Shown here: in pieces, positions 16,921 to 24,573 of the stretch
How the letters are laid out: each line of letters opens with the position of its first letter
Numbering within the stretch: position 1 is the first letter of the stretch
DNA from: a bacterium
Lineage (GTDB): Bacteria > Myxococcota_A > Bradymonadia > UBA7976 > UBA1532
Length of the DNA: 64,000 bases
Assembly: GCA_030427205.1 (NCBI GenBank)
Contig: JAUHXC010000022.1
Span: 1 to 64,000, forward strand
Reading direction: 5' to 3'
The notes under the pieces: generated by a model
Database searches by the model: none
What the model saw: only the letters and a program-made list of their open reading frames with translations
What the model was told of the DNA's origin: nothing
Made by a program: the position numbers and the translations under genes

Positions 16921-18846
16921 ATGACCGCCCACACTGCGCCGGTGCATACCTTCGATCTGGAACGCCTGCGCCGCCTCTGGGCCCAGGAGAAGCGCGCCTC
17001 GATCGCCCGCGCCGTCGAGCGCCGGGCCGGGCTGGCGCTGACCGCTCGGGTGACGGCCGGCGAGGCGCTGGCCGGCGTGGTCGTCGACGACGTGGCCCCC
17101 GCGCCCGGCGACCGGACGCTGCTCTGGCTCGACGGCGACCTGCAGCACTTCCGGGGCAAGCCCGGCGACCCGCTGCGGCTGTGGTGGACCGATCCCGACG
17201 ACGGCGAGGCCATCCGGGCGGTGCTCGCGCGGCGTCGCGGCGGGGCCTCGCCACGGATCGGGGTCATGGTCGACGGCGACGTGCCCCACCGCCTGCTCGC
17301 CGGCCACTTCAACGTCGACCGCGACGACCCCCAGGCCACTTTCGTACGCGGTCGGCGGGCCCTGGACGCGCTGGCCGACGCGAAGCCGAGCAGCCCCGCG
17401 GGGCGTCTGCGGCGGCTGCTCGTCGGCGAGATCGAGCCCGAGCATCATCCGCGGGCCATCGAGCCCGATCCGACGCTCAACCCGGCGCAGCAGGCGGCGG
17501 TGCGCCACGCGCTGGCCGCCGAGCCGCTGGCGCTGATCCACGGCCCGCCGGGCACCGGCAAGACCCGCACGCTGGTCGAGGTCATCCGCCAGGCGGTGCT
17601 GCAGGGCGAGAAGGTGCTCGCCTGCGCCATGAGCAATACCGCCACCGACCACCTCGCCGCGCGGCTGGTCGACGCGGGGATCGAGGTCGTGCGCCTGGGC
17701 CACCCGGCGCGGGTCGACCCGGCGGTCGAGGCGCGCACCGTCGACGCGCTGCTCGAAGCCACCGACGCCTGGACGCTGGCCCGCAGCTGGCAGCAGGAGG
17801 CGCGCCAGATCCGCGATCGGGCCTTCAAGCGCCGCGACCGCGGCGGCGATCATCGGGTTTTTCGCGAGGCGCTGCGTCAGGCGGATCGGCTGCGGCGTGA
17901 CGCCCGCCAGCAGATCGAGCGCCACAAGGAGGCCATCCTCGAGCGCACGCCGGTCGTCTGCGCGACGGCCGCGGGCGCCGACGTCGAGCTGCTGCGCGCG
18001 CGCACCTTCGATCGGGTCGTGCTCGACGAGGCGACCCAGGCCCCCGATCCCATCGCGCTGGTGGCCTTGCTGCGCGCGCCGCGGGCGGTGCTGGCCGGCG
18101 ACCCGCAGCAGCTGCCGCCGACGATCATCGACCCCGACGCCGAGCGCGCGGGCCTGGGCACGACGCTGTTCGAACGCCTCGCCGAGCGCGAGGGCGCGCA
18201 GCTGCTCACGGTGCAGTACCGCATGCCGCTGGAGCTGATGCGCTTCCCCTCGCGCACCCGCTACGGCGGCCGGCTCGAGGCCGATGCCAGCGTGGCCGGC
18301 CGCCGGCTGTCCGATCTGGGCGTCACCGACGATCCGCTGCGGCCGGGGCCGCTGCTGCTCGTCGACAGCGCCGGCAAGGGCTGGGACGAGGCGGTTGATC
18401 CCGAGACCGGCAGCGTCGCCAACCCGGGGCAGGCCGAGCGGGCCGCCGCCGAGGTGCGGCGCCTGGTCAGCCGCGGGCTGGCGGCCGATCGCATCGGTCT
18501 GTTGACCCCCTATCGGGCCCAGCGACGGCTGCTGCGCGGGCTGCTGGCCGCCGAGATCGCCCGCGGCTTGGAGATCGGCACCGTCGATGGCTTTCAGGGG
18601 CGGGAGAAGGACGCCATCGTGCTCGACCTGGTGCGCAGCAACCCCGATGGCGTCGTCGGCTTCGTCGCCGACCGGCGGCGGCTCAACGTGGCGCTGACCC
18701 GCGCGCGCCGGCTGCTGCTCGTGATCGCCGACACCGCGACGCTCGGCGCCCACGACGACTTCGCCGCGTTCGCCGAAGAGGCCGAGGCCCAAGGCGGCTG
18801 GCTCAGCGCGTGGAGCGACGAGGCCGAGCTGTTCGAGGTCCAGTGA
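16921..18846 (+). CDS. SF1 helicase of the Upf1/IGHMBP2/DNA2-like group
   Basis: 641 aa, starting at the ATG at 16921. Superfamily 1B helicase motifs are complete: an N-terminal beta-barrel-like region (to about 180), Q-motif region LNPAQQAAV, Walker A GPPGTGKT (208-215), motif II DEAT (369-372), motif III GDPQQLPPT, motif IV region QYRM (near 431), GTVDGFQGREKDAIV and NVALTRAR for motifs V-VI. Such enzymes unwind RNA or DNA 5'-to-3'. Bacterial members of this size are poorly characterised. It faces the CULT gene across a 56-bp divergent gap, so both likely share control; no nuclease or other DNA-repair partner lies nearby. Confidence 0.93.
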   Translation: MTAHTAPVHTFDLERLRRLWAQEKRASIARAVERRAGLALTARVTAGEALAGVVVDDVAPAPGDRTLLWLDGDLQHFRGKPGDPLRLWWTDPDDGEAIRAVLARRRGGASPRIGVMVDGDVPHRLLAGHFNVDRDDPQATFVRGRRALDALADAKPSSPAGRLRRLLVGEIEPEHHPRAIEPDPTLNPAQQAAVRHALAAEPLALIHGPPGTGKTRTLVEVIRQAVLQGEKVLACAMSNTATDHLAARLVDAGIEVVRLGHPARVDPAVEARTVDALLEATDAWTLARSWQQEARQIRDRAFKRRDRGGDHRVFREALRQADRLRRDARQQIERHKEAILERTPVVCATAAGADVELLRARTFDRVVLDEATQAPDPIALVALLRAPRAVLAGDPQQLPPTIIDPDAERAGLGTTLFERLAEREGAQLLTVQYRMPLELMRFPSRTRYGGRLEADASVAGRRLSDLGVTDDPLRPGPLLLVDSAGKGWDEAVDPETGSVANPGQAERAAAEVRRLVSRGLAADRIGLLTPYRAQRRLLRGLLAAEIARGLEIGTVDGFQGREKDAIVLDLVRSNPDGVVGFVADRRRLNVALTRARRLLLVIADTATLGAHDDFAAFAEEAEAQGGWLSAWSDEAELFEVQ

Positions 18847-18851
18847 GCGGA

Positions 18852-18893
18852 TGTCATCAGGCAGGTGCCATCAGGCAGGTGCCATCAGAGTGA
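18852..18893. repeat. Three tandem 14-bp units spanning a convergent junction
   Basis: Units begin at 18852, 18866 and 18880: TGTCATCAGGCAGG, TGCCATCAGGCAGG and a decayed TGCCATCAGAGTGA. The stop codon of the minus-strand amidase gene (complement of 18885-18887) falls in the third unit, and the helicase stop codon ends 5 bp before the first. Confidence 0.9.
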
Positions 18894-19430
18894 TGATTCT
18901 GGTGCCATCGGCCGGACGCCGAAGATGGCATGCTTGTTGTCGAGTCGGATGACTTCCGGGTGCACCGCCATGCCGCGGGTGCTCTTGTGGGACCCATGCA
19001 GCCGGATGCCATCGGGCACCCGCTCGACGACGAGGCCCACGTGGCCGGCCAGCGCGCCGGCCTGCGTGGTGTACCAGTATTGCACGAAGTCACCGGCGGC
19101 TATGTCTTCGATGTCATCCAGCCGGGTGCCATACCCCGCCTCGGCCAGCGCCCAGGCGATGCCGGCGATCTCATCGTCGCCGCGCTTCACGGCCGCGTCG
19201 AGCGGCGCGGTGAACGCTTCGATGTTGATGCCATCGCTCAGGGTTCGATCGACCGGGATGCCTGCCCGGCGCAGCACCTCGATGCAATAGCTCGTGCAGA
19301 CATAGCGATCGGCGCCCTTGCCATAGCCATCGAAGCCGTCGCCATAGTCCGGATGTCGGGCGCGCACCTCGGCCTCGAGGGCCGCGGCGGCCGCCAGGAT
19401 GGGCGTCGTGGTGGGGAAGTCAGCGGTCAT
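18885..19430 (-). CDS. Papain-like (NlpC/P60- or CHAP-type) amidase-like protein coupled to rtcR
   Basis: 181 aa. The layout is that of NlpC/P60-CHAP cysteine amidases: YVCTSYCIEVLRRAGIPVD supplies a candidate nucleophile Cys at a helix start, and about 90 residues later GDFVQYWYTTQAGALAGHVGLVVE supplies the catalytic His before a strand, followed by IRLHGSHKS. No signal peptide is visible, so the substrate is probably cytoplasmic. Its start codon overlaps the rtcR stop as ATGA (19427-19430), so it is translationally coupled to the RNA-repair regulator. Peptidoglycan cleavage is therefore less likely than a role tied to the Rtc pathway or self-immunity; that is inference. No close family name is offered. 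Confidence 0.75.
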   Translation of the reverse strand: MTADFPTTTPILAAAAALEAEVRARHPDYGDGFDGYGKGADRYVCTSYCIEVLRRAGIPVDRTLSDGINIEAFTAPLDAAVKRGDDEIAGIAWALAEAGYGTRLDDIEDIAAGDFVQYWYTTQAGALAGHVGLVVERVPDGIRLHGSHKSTRGMAVHPEVIRLDNKHAIFGVRPMAPESSL

Positions 19431-21049
19431 GGGCCGTCTCCTCGTGGCTGGACATCGTCGAAGCTCAGCCCGAACTTCGCCAGATACTTGCGCAGCCGAT
19501 CGCTGTCGTTGGCCGTGCGCCGCCGGGTGCGCGAGACCGCGAAGAGCGCCCGCCCGGCGGAGGCCATGCTCGGGTGCCGGCGGCAGGTGCGCACGACCTC
19601 GGCGAGCTGCACCGCGTCGAAGCGATCGAGCTCTTCGGCGCCGCCGCCCAGGACCTCGCGCAGCAGCCCGTCTTCGGCCGCCTCGCGGGGCGGCGCCGCG
19701 GCGGCATCGCGGGCCCGCAGCCGGGCCAGCTCTTCGGTCACCGTCTCGCGGTCGATGCGTCCGGCCGGCGCCAGCGTCGCCATGCGCATCACCGCGGCGC
19801 CGAAGTCGCGGAAGTTGCCCGGCCAGCGGGCCCCGGGCCCCTCGGCGTAGCGCAGGAACCGTCGCCGAGCCTCGCGGTTGATGGTGATGCGGGTGCCGAT
19901 GCGCGCGCTGCAGCGATCGAGTTCGAAGTCGAGGTTCGGCGCGATGTCCTCCCGCCGCTCGACCAGCGCCGGCAGCCGAAAGGTCCACAGGTCGATGCGG
20001 GCGAGCAGGTCTTCGCGGAAGCCGCCCGCGCGCACCGCCGCCCGCAGGTCGCGATTGGTGCCGGCGATGAGCTGAAAGTCACTCTGCACCTCGCGATCGG
20101 AGCCCACCGGTAGGAAGACCTTGCGCTCGATCGCCCGCAGCAGCATCGCCTGCTCGTCGAGGCCGAGCTCGCCGATCTCGTCGAGGAACAACAGCCCGCC
20201 ATCCGCCGCCCGCAGCAGCCCCGGCCGGGCGCTCGCCGCGCCGGTGAACGCGCCGCGGGTATGGCCGAAGAGCGCGCTCATCGCGCCGTCGCCGCGCAGC
20301 GTGGCGCAGTTGACCTCGACCAAGTCGCCCTCGAGCTGCCGCCGCTGCTTCTTGAGCGCGTAGATCCGCCGCGCGAGCCGCGACTTGCCGGCGCCGGTGG
20401 GCCCGGTGAGCAGCATCGGCTCCCGCGACCGCGCCGCGACCCGCTCGATCTGCGCGAGCAGCCGGTTGAAGTGGCGGTTGCGGGTGTCGATGCCCGCCTT
20501 GAGCACGTCGAGCCCCGCCTCGCGCTCGGCGGCGAAGCGGCGGGCGATCGCGTCGTAGCGCGACAGGTCGAGGTCGATGGTCTGCACGCTGCCCGGCGCG
20601 CCGGCGGCCCACTTCGCCGGCGGGGAGGCTTGCAGCAGGCGGGCGGGCACGTGGCGCGACTCGGCCAGCAGGAACCAGCAGATCTGCATCACGTGGGTGC
20701 CGGTGGTGATGTGGACCCGATAGTCCTCGGCCTCTGGGTCGAAGGCGTAGCCCCGGGCGAAGTCGTGCAGCGCGCCGAAGACCTCCTCGAAGTCCCACGG
20801 GTCGTCGAGCGCCAGCGGGTGGGTGCGCACCGTGGTCTCCGGCGAGACCTGCGCCAGATCGGCCACCAGCTGCTTCACCGCGCGGGTCGCCTGGCGGTCG
20901 TGCAGCAGTTCGAAGCGGTCGACGACCATGTCGGGCTGGCTGCAGACGGCCACCGTCGGGCGCCAGCGCTGCCAGCGGCTCGCCGGGCCGCCGCGGTCGA
21001 GCGTCGCGCCGTACATACCGATCACGACGCTGGGGCGGCGGGCGGGCAT
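19427..21049 (-). CDS. rtcR: RtcR, sigma-54-dependent activator of rtcBA with CARF-type sensor
   Basis: 540 aa, standard length. The N-terminal about 180 residues form the RtcR CARF-type sensor (VVIGMYGATLDRG at the start, HITTGTHVMQICWFLL near 113-128), which in characterised RtcR proteins senses RNA with 2',3'-cyclic phosphate ends. The AAA+ domain has Walker A GPTGAGKS (216-223), the sigma-54 contact loop GAFTGA (266-271) and Walker B LLFLDE (286-291). The C-terminus carries a helix-turn-helix-like region (VVRTCRRHPSMASAGRALF). It is divergent from rtcB, with a sigma-54 promoter in the gap, as in Escherichia coli. Downstream it overlaps a cysteine-amidase gene. Assignment is firm. Confidence 0.96.
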   Translation of the reverse strand: MPARRPSVVIGMYGATLDRGGPASRWQRWRPTVAVCSQPDMVVDRFELLHDRQATRAVKQLVADLAQVSPETTVRTHPLALDDPWDFEEVFGALHDFARGYAFDPEAEDYRVHITTGTHVMQICWFLLAESRHVPARLLQASPPAKWAAGAPGSVQTIDLDLSRYDAIARRFAAEREAGLDVLKAGIDTRNRHFNRLLAQIERVAARSREPMLLTGPTGAGKSRLARRIYALKKQRRQLEGDLVEVNCATLRGDGAMSALFGHTRGAFTGAASARPGLLRAADGGLLFLDEIGELGLDEQAMLLRAIERKVFLPVGSDREVQSDFQLIAGTNRDLRAAVRAGGFREDLLARIDLWTFRLPALVERREDIAPNLDFELDRCSARIGTRITINREARRRFLRYAEGPGARWPGNFRDFGAAVMRMATLAPAGRIDRETVTEELARLRARDAAAAPPREAAEDGLLREVLGGGAEELDRFDAVQLAEVVRTCRRHPSMASAGRALFAVSRTRRRTANDSDRLRKYLAKFGLSFDDVQPRGDGP

Positions 21050-21075
21050 CTCGCCCGAAGGATAGATTCGCCGCG

Positions 21076-21105
21076 CCAGATATATCCAGGATTATATGAT
21101 TCTGG
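21076..21105. promoter_or_regulatory. Imperfect palindrome, candidate RtcR binding site
   Basis: CCAGA (21076-21080) and TCTGG (21101-21105) bracket an AT-rich core with further partial symmetry (TATAT and ATATGA). It is the most AT-rich stretch of the rtcR-rtcB gap and lies about 36 bp upstream of the sigma-54 promoter, a suitable place for an activator site. The binding protein is inferred. Confidence 0.5.
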
Positions 21106-21140
21106 TCGGCGCACGCCGCGAAACGCCCGGAATCCGGGGT

Positions 21141-21156
21141 TGGCACGGCCCCTGCT
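21141..21156 (+). promoter_or_regulatory. Sigma-54 (-24/-12) promoter of rtcBA
   Basis: TGGCACGGCCCCTGCT matches the consensus TGGCACG-N4-TTGCW with one change (C for the first T of TTGC). The GG (21142-21143) and GC (21154-21155) doublets have the required 12-bp offset. Transcription should begin near 21167, which places the start codon at 21205 in the mRNA and excludes an upstream ATG at 21157. Confidence 0.85.
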
Positions 21157-21204
21157 GTGGCAATGGGGCACGGCGCCGAGCCGACAGCCACCCAGGAGGA
21201 CCCC

Positions 21205-22473
21205 ATGAGTTCGCTCTTCGACCGCAGCCGCATCTCGCCCGCCACCGAGGCCCGCCCCTACGAGGTCTTCAGCGATCGGCACAGCAAGCCGGTCAAGGCC
21301 TGGGTGAAGGGGGTGCCCATCAGCGACCGCGCCCGGCGCCAACTGCTCGACGTGGCCGGGCTGCCCTTCATCCACAAGTGGGTCGCCGCCATGCCCGACG
21401 TGCACCCGGGTAAGGGCGCGACCATCGGCTCGGTGATCGCGACCAGGCGGGCCATCATCCCCGCCGCGGTGGGCGTCGACATCGGCTGCGGCATGATGGC
21501 GGTGCGCACGACCATGACCGCGTCGGATCTGCCCGACTCGCTCGCCGGCGTGCGCAGCGACATCGAGGCCGCCGTGCCCCACGGGCGCAGCAACGGCGGG
21601 CGGCGCGGCGATCGCGGGGCCTGGGGTGAGCTGCCCGAGGGCCCGGCGGCGGCCTGGGCCGGCCTGCAGCCGCGCTTCGAGGCCATTTGTGAGAAGCATG
21701 CGAAGATTCGCCGCGGCAATACCGAGAACCACCTCGGCACGCTGGGCACCGGCAACCACTTCATCGAGGTCTGCCTCGACGAGAGCGAGCGGGTGTGGGT
21801 GATGCTGCACTCCGGCTCGCGCGGGGTGGGCAACCGCATCGGCAGCTACTTCATCTCGCAGGCCAAGCGCGAGATGGAGCGCTGGTCGGTGCATCTGCCC
21901 AACCAGGACTTGGCGTATCTGCCCCAGGGCACGTCGCTCTTCGACGACTACGTCGAGGCGGTGCATTGGGCGCAGGACTTCGCCCGGGCCAACCGCGAGG
22001 CGATGATGGCCGCGGTAGTGCGCGCGCTGCGCGGCCGCAGCGATCTGCCCGAGTTCGCGCTGACCGACGAGGCGGTGAACTGCCACCACAACTACGTGGC
22101 CTGGGAGAACCACTACAACGAGAACGTGCTGGTGACCCGCAAGGGCGCGGTGCGGGCGCGGGCGGGTGATCTGGGCATCATCCCCGGCAGCATGGGCGCG
22201 CGCTCGTACATCGTGCGCGGGAAGGGCAACAAGGAGAGCTTCTGCTCGTGCAGCCACGGGGCCGGGCGGGCGATGACCCGCACCGAGGCCAAGCGCCGCT
22301 TCTCGGTGGAAGATCACGCCCGGGCGACCGACGGCATCGAGTGTCGCAAGGATGCCGCTGTCATCGACGAGACGCCGATGGCATACAAGTCCATCGACGC
22401 GGTGATGGCGGCGCAGGCCGATCTGGTCGACGTGGTGCATACGCTGCGCCAGGTCGTATGCGTGAAGGGGTGA
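21205..22473 (+). CDS. rtcB: RtcB, RNA-splicing ligase
   Basis: 422 aa from the ATG at 21205, preceded by AGGAGGA. It joins RNA 2',3'-cyclic phosphate or 3'-phosphate ends to 5'-hydroxyl ends using GTP and Mn2+. Diagnostic motifs are visible: AMPDVHPGKGATIGSV, VDIGCGMMA with metal-ligand Cys95, GTGNHFIEV, LHSGSRGVGN, NYVAWENHYNENVLV, GSMGARSYIV, and SHGAGRA with the predicted guanylylated His351. All are intact, so the enzyme should be active. It is followed 2 bp later by rtcA and controlled by the divergent rtcR through the sigma-54 promoter at 21141-21156. Confidence 0.97.
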   Translation: MSSLFDRSRISPATEARPYEVFSDRHSKPVKAWVKGVPISDRARRQLLDVAGLPFIHKWVAAMPDVHPGKGATIGSVIATRRAIIPAAVGVDIGCGMMAVRTTMTASDLPDSLAGVRSDIEAAVPHGRSNGGRRGDRGAWGELPEGPAAAWAGLQPRFEAICEKHAKIRRGNTENHLGTLGTGNHFIEVCLDESERVWVMLHSGSRGVGNRIGSYFISQAKREMERWSVHLPNQDLAYLPQGTSLFDDYVEAVHWAQDFARANREAMMAAVVRALRGRSDLPEFALTDEAVNCHHNYVAWENHYNENVLVTRKGAVRARAGDLGIIPGSMGARSYIVRGKGNKESFCSCSHGAGRAMTRTEAKRRFSVEDHARATDGIECRKDAAVIDETPMAYKSIDAVMAAQADLVDVVHTLRQVVCVKG

Positions 22474-22475
22474 TC

Positions 22476-23534
22476 ATGAGCCAGGAGAGCGACATGCACG
22501 ATCGGTTCGGGCCGGTGCACATCGACGGACGCCAGGGCGAGGGCGGGGGGCAGATCGTGCGCTCGTCCCTCAGTCTGGCGGCGCTGCTCGGCCGCCCGCT
22601 GCGCGTCGATCACATCCGGGCGAAGCGCAAGAAAGACGGCCTGCTGCGGCAGCACCTGACGGCGGTCAAGGCCGTCGCCGCCGTCTGCGAGGGCCGGGTC
22701 GAGGGTGCCGGGCTGCGCTCCACCGCGCTGACCCTGGTGCCGGGCAAGCCCCGGGGTGGCACCTATCACTTCGCCGTGGGCACCGCCGGCAGCGCGGTCC
22801 TCGTCTGCCAGACCGTGCTGCCGGTGCTGCTCGCTGCCGATGGCCCGAGCACGGTTGTCTTCGAGGGCGGCACCCACAACCCGATGGCGCCGCCGTTCGG
22901 CTTCCTCGAGCGGGTCTACCTGCCGGCCCTGGCCGAGATGGGCGTCGCGGCGACGGTGCGCTTCGAGCGGGCCGGCTTCTTCCCGGCGGGCGGCGGTCGG
23001 TTCGTGCTCGAGGTCGAGCCCGGCCTGCCGCATCTGCCGTTCGAGCGGGTCGAGAAAGAAGGCGAGGCCGAGTTCGAGGCCTGGGCGATGTCGGCCAACC
23101 TGCCGGGGGCCATCGGCACCCGCGAGCTGGCGGTGGTGCGGCAGGCCTTCGGCATCGGCCGCGATCGGGCGCACCTGCGCCGGCTCGACTCGCCGGGGCC
23201 GGGCAACGCGGTGGCCATCGAGATCCGCTGCGGCGGCGCGGTCGAGCGGGTGACCGCGTTCGGCGCCAAGCGGCTGCCGGCGGAAGACGTCGCCGCCGAC
23301 GCGGTCGAGCAGGCGCGGGCCTGGGTCGACAGCGCCTGCCCGGTCGGCGAGCACCTGGCCGATCAGCTCATCCTGCCGCTGGCGTTCGCCGGGGGCAGCT
23401 TCCGCTGCGGGGTGTGGTCATCCCACAGCGAGACCCACGTGCAGGTGGTGCGCGCGTTTCTGGGCGAAGCGGCGTTGAAGGTGAGCCACGGCGCGGACGG
23501 TACGGTCGTCTCGGCGCCGGGCCAGCCGCGCTGA
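22476..23534 (+). CDS. rtcA: RtcA, RNA 3'-terminal phosphate cyclase
   Basis: 352 aa. It converts RNA 3'-phosphates to 2',3'-cyclic phosphates with ATP, making ends that RtcB can use. Conserved segments are DGRQGEGGGQIVRSSLSLAA at the start, RAKRKKDGLLRQHLTAVKA, GTAGSAVLVCQTVLPVLL, GGTHNPMAPPFGFLERVYLP and GFFPAGGG. The adenylated catalytic His is His293 in VGEHLADQLILPLAF. The start at 22476 lies 2 bp after the rtcB stop, so the two are one operon. The 3' end converges on aat, 21 bp away. Catalytic residues are intact. Confidence 0.96.
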   Translation: MSQESDMHDRFGPVHIDGRQGEGGGQIVRSSLSLAALLGRPLRVDHIRAKRKKDGLLRQHLTAVKAVAAVCEGRVEGAGLRSTALTLVPGKPRGGTYHFAVGTAGSAVLVCQTVLPVLLAADGPSTVVFEGGTHNPMAPPFGFLERVYLPALAEMGVAATVRFERAGFFPAGGGRFVLEVEPGLPHLPFERVEKEGEAEFEAWAMSANLPGAIGTRELAVVRQAFGIGRDRAHLRRLDSPGPGNAVAIEIRCGGAVERVTAFGAKRLPAEDVAADAVEQARAWVDSACPVGEHLADQLILPLAFAGGSFRCGVWSSHSETHVQVVRAFLGEAALKVSHGADGTVVSAPGQPR

Positions 23535-23555
23535 GCGGCGTCGCGGCGGGCGCGG

Positions 23556-24278
23556 TCAGCGGCGGATGCGCATCGGTCGCCCGGCGCGCGCGGCGCCGCC
23601 CGGCCAGCCGGGTCGGGGGGTGACCGTCAGCGCCTCGTCGAGGGTCTCGAGGAAGTCGTCCCGCGGCCACTCCCGCGCGCCGAAGCGGGCGAGGTGGTCG
23701 GTGTAGACTTGGCAGTCGATCAGCCGATAGCCCGCCGCGGCGAGCGCCGGCACCAGCGTCGCGAAGACCACCTTCGACGCCTCGTCTTCGAGCGCGAACA
23801 TCGACTCGCCGTAGAACACCCCGCCCAGCGTGACCCCGTACAGCCCGCCAACCAGCCGCCCGTCGCGCCACGCCTCGGCCGAGTGGGCGAAGCCGCGGCG
23901 GAACAGCTCGGTGTAGGCCGCCTGCATCTCGGGGTTGAGCCAGGTGCCGTTCTGCCCGGGGCGCGGCACCTCGGCGCAGGCCCGCAGCACCGCTTCGAAG
24001 GCGGTGTCGTAGCGCAGGTCGAAGGGGTGCTTGCGCAGCGACTTGCGCAGGCTGCGACCCACATGCAACTCGTTGGGCCGCATCGCGAAACGCCACGCCG
24101 GCGAGTGCCACAGGATGGGCGTGGCGTCGGCGTCGTACCACGGGAAGATGCCCAACGAGTACGCCAGGATCAGGCGCGAGGGCGAGAGGTCGCCGCCCAC
24201 GGCGAGGATGCCGGTGGCGGGATCGGCCTTGGTCGGATCGGGGAACGCGAGCGCGTCGTCGAGGAGATAGATCGGCAC
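23556..24278 (-). CDS. aat: Leucyl/phenylalanyl-tRNA-protein transferase
   Basis: 240 aa, full length. It transfers Leu or Phe from aminoacyl-tRNA to N-terminal Arg or Lys of proteins, marking them for ClpS/ClpAP. Signature stretches are FPDPTKADPATGILAVGGDL, LILAYSLGIFPWYD, PILWHSPAWRFAM, HSAEAWRDGRLVGGLYGV, GGVFYGESMF and LIDCQVYTDHLARFGARE. The ATG at 24278 gives the usual N-terminus (MPIYLLDD). It lies alone, convergent with rtcA and divergent from the Ala-rich lipoprotein gene; clpS or clpA is not seen nearby. Confidence 0.96.
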   Translation of the reverse strand: MPIYLLDDALAFPDPTKADPATGILAVGGDLSPSRLILAYSLGIFPWYDADATPILWHSPAWRFAMRPNELHVGRSLRKSLRKHPFDLRYDTAFEAVLRACAEVPRPGQNGTWLNPEMQAAYTELFRRGFAHSAEAWRDGRLVGGLYGVTLGGVFYGESMFALEDEASKVVFATLVPALAAAGYRLIDCQVYTDHLARFGAREWPRDDFLETLDEALTVTPRPGWPGGAARAGRPMRIRR

Positions 24279-24469
24279 GTCGGCACGATACCCGCAGATG
24301 GCGGGCGTTGCACCGTCGTTCTCGGTTTCGGCCGCTTCGTCTCGTATCTGACCGTTCGGGCCACTTCGCGGGCATCTGCCCCCGCGACCGCGGGATTTGG
24401 CCCACGAGAAGCTGCGACATCGCTGTTACATGCTTCTGGTTTTTCCAGTGTTTTCGTCATTTCGGGGTC

Positions 24470-24485
24470 TGGCACGGCGCTCGCT
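24470..24485 (+). promoter_or_regulatory. Sigma-54-like promoter upstream of the Ala-rich lipoprotein gene
   Basis: TGGCACGGCGCTCGCT shares its first nine bases with the rtcB promoter at 21141 and has GG and GC doublets 12 bp apart, but reads TCGC where consensus has TTGC. A small inverted repeat CTGG/CCAG (24436-24448) lies just upstream. It is 104 bp from the start codon. A plausible second sigma-54 promoter, weaker than the first. Confidence 0.45.
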
Positions 24486-24506
24486 TCGTCTCTGAGCCGT
24501 GAGCGG

Positions 24507-24548
24507 CGCGGGTCCGGCCGTCAGAGGGGATGGCCGGACCCGCGCCGA
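24507..24548 (+). promoter_or_regulatory. Perfect 15-bp stem-loop in the leader of the Ala-rich lipoprotein gene
   Basis: GGCGCGGGTCCGGCC (24507-24521) pairs perfectly with GGCCGGACCCGCGCC (24534-24548), with a 12-nt loop. It ends 25 nt before the start codon at 24574, so it would lie in the 5' leader if transcription begins near 24497. It could be an attenuator, a protein-binding hairpin or an mRNA stabiliser. No T tract follows. Confidence 0.6.
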
Positions 24549-24573
24549 CGCATCGGCGACAAGCGAGGACGCA

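Noticed and set aside
21157..21204. Upstream in-frame ATG for rtcB.
   Set aside because: It lies at or before the expected sigma-54 transcription start (about 21167), and a strong AGGAGGA precedes the ATG at 21205.
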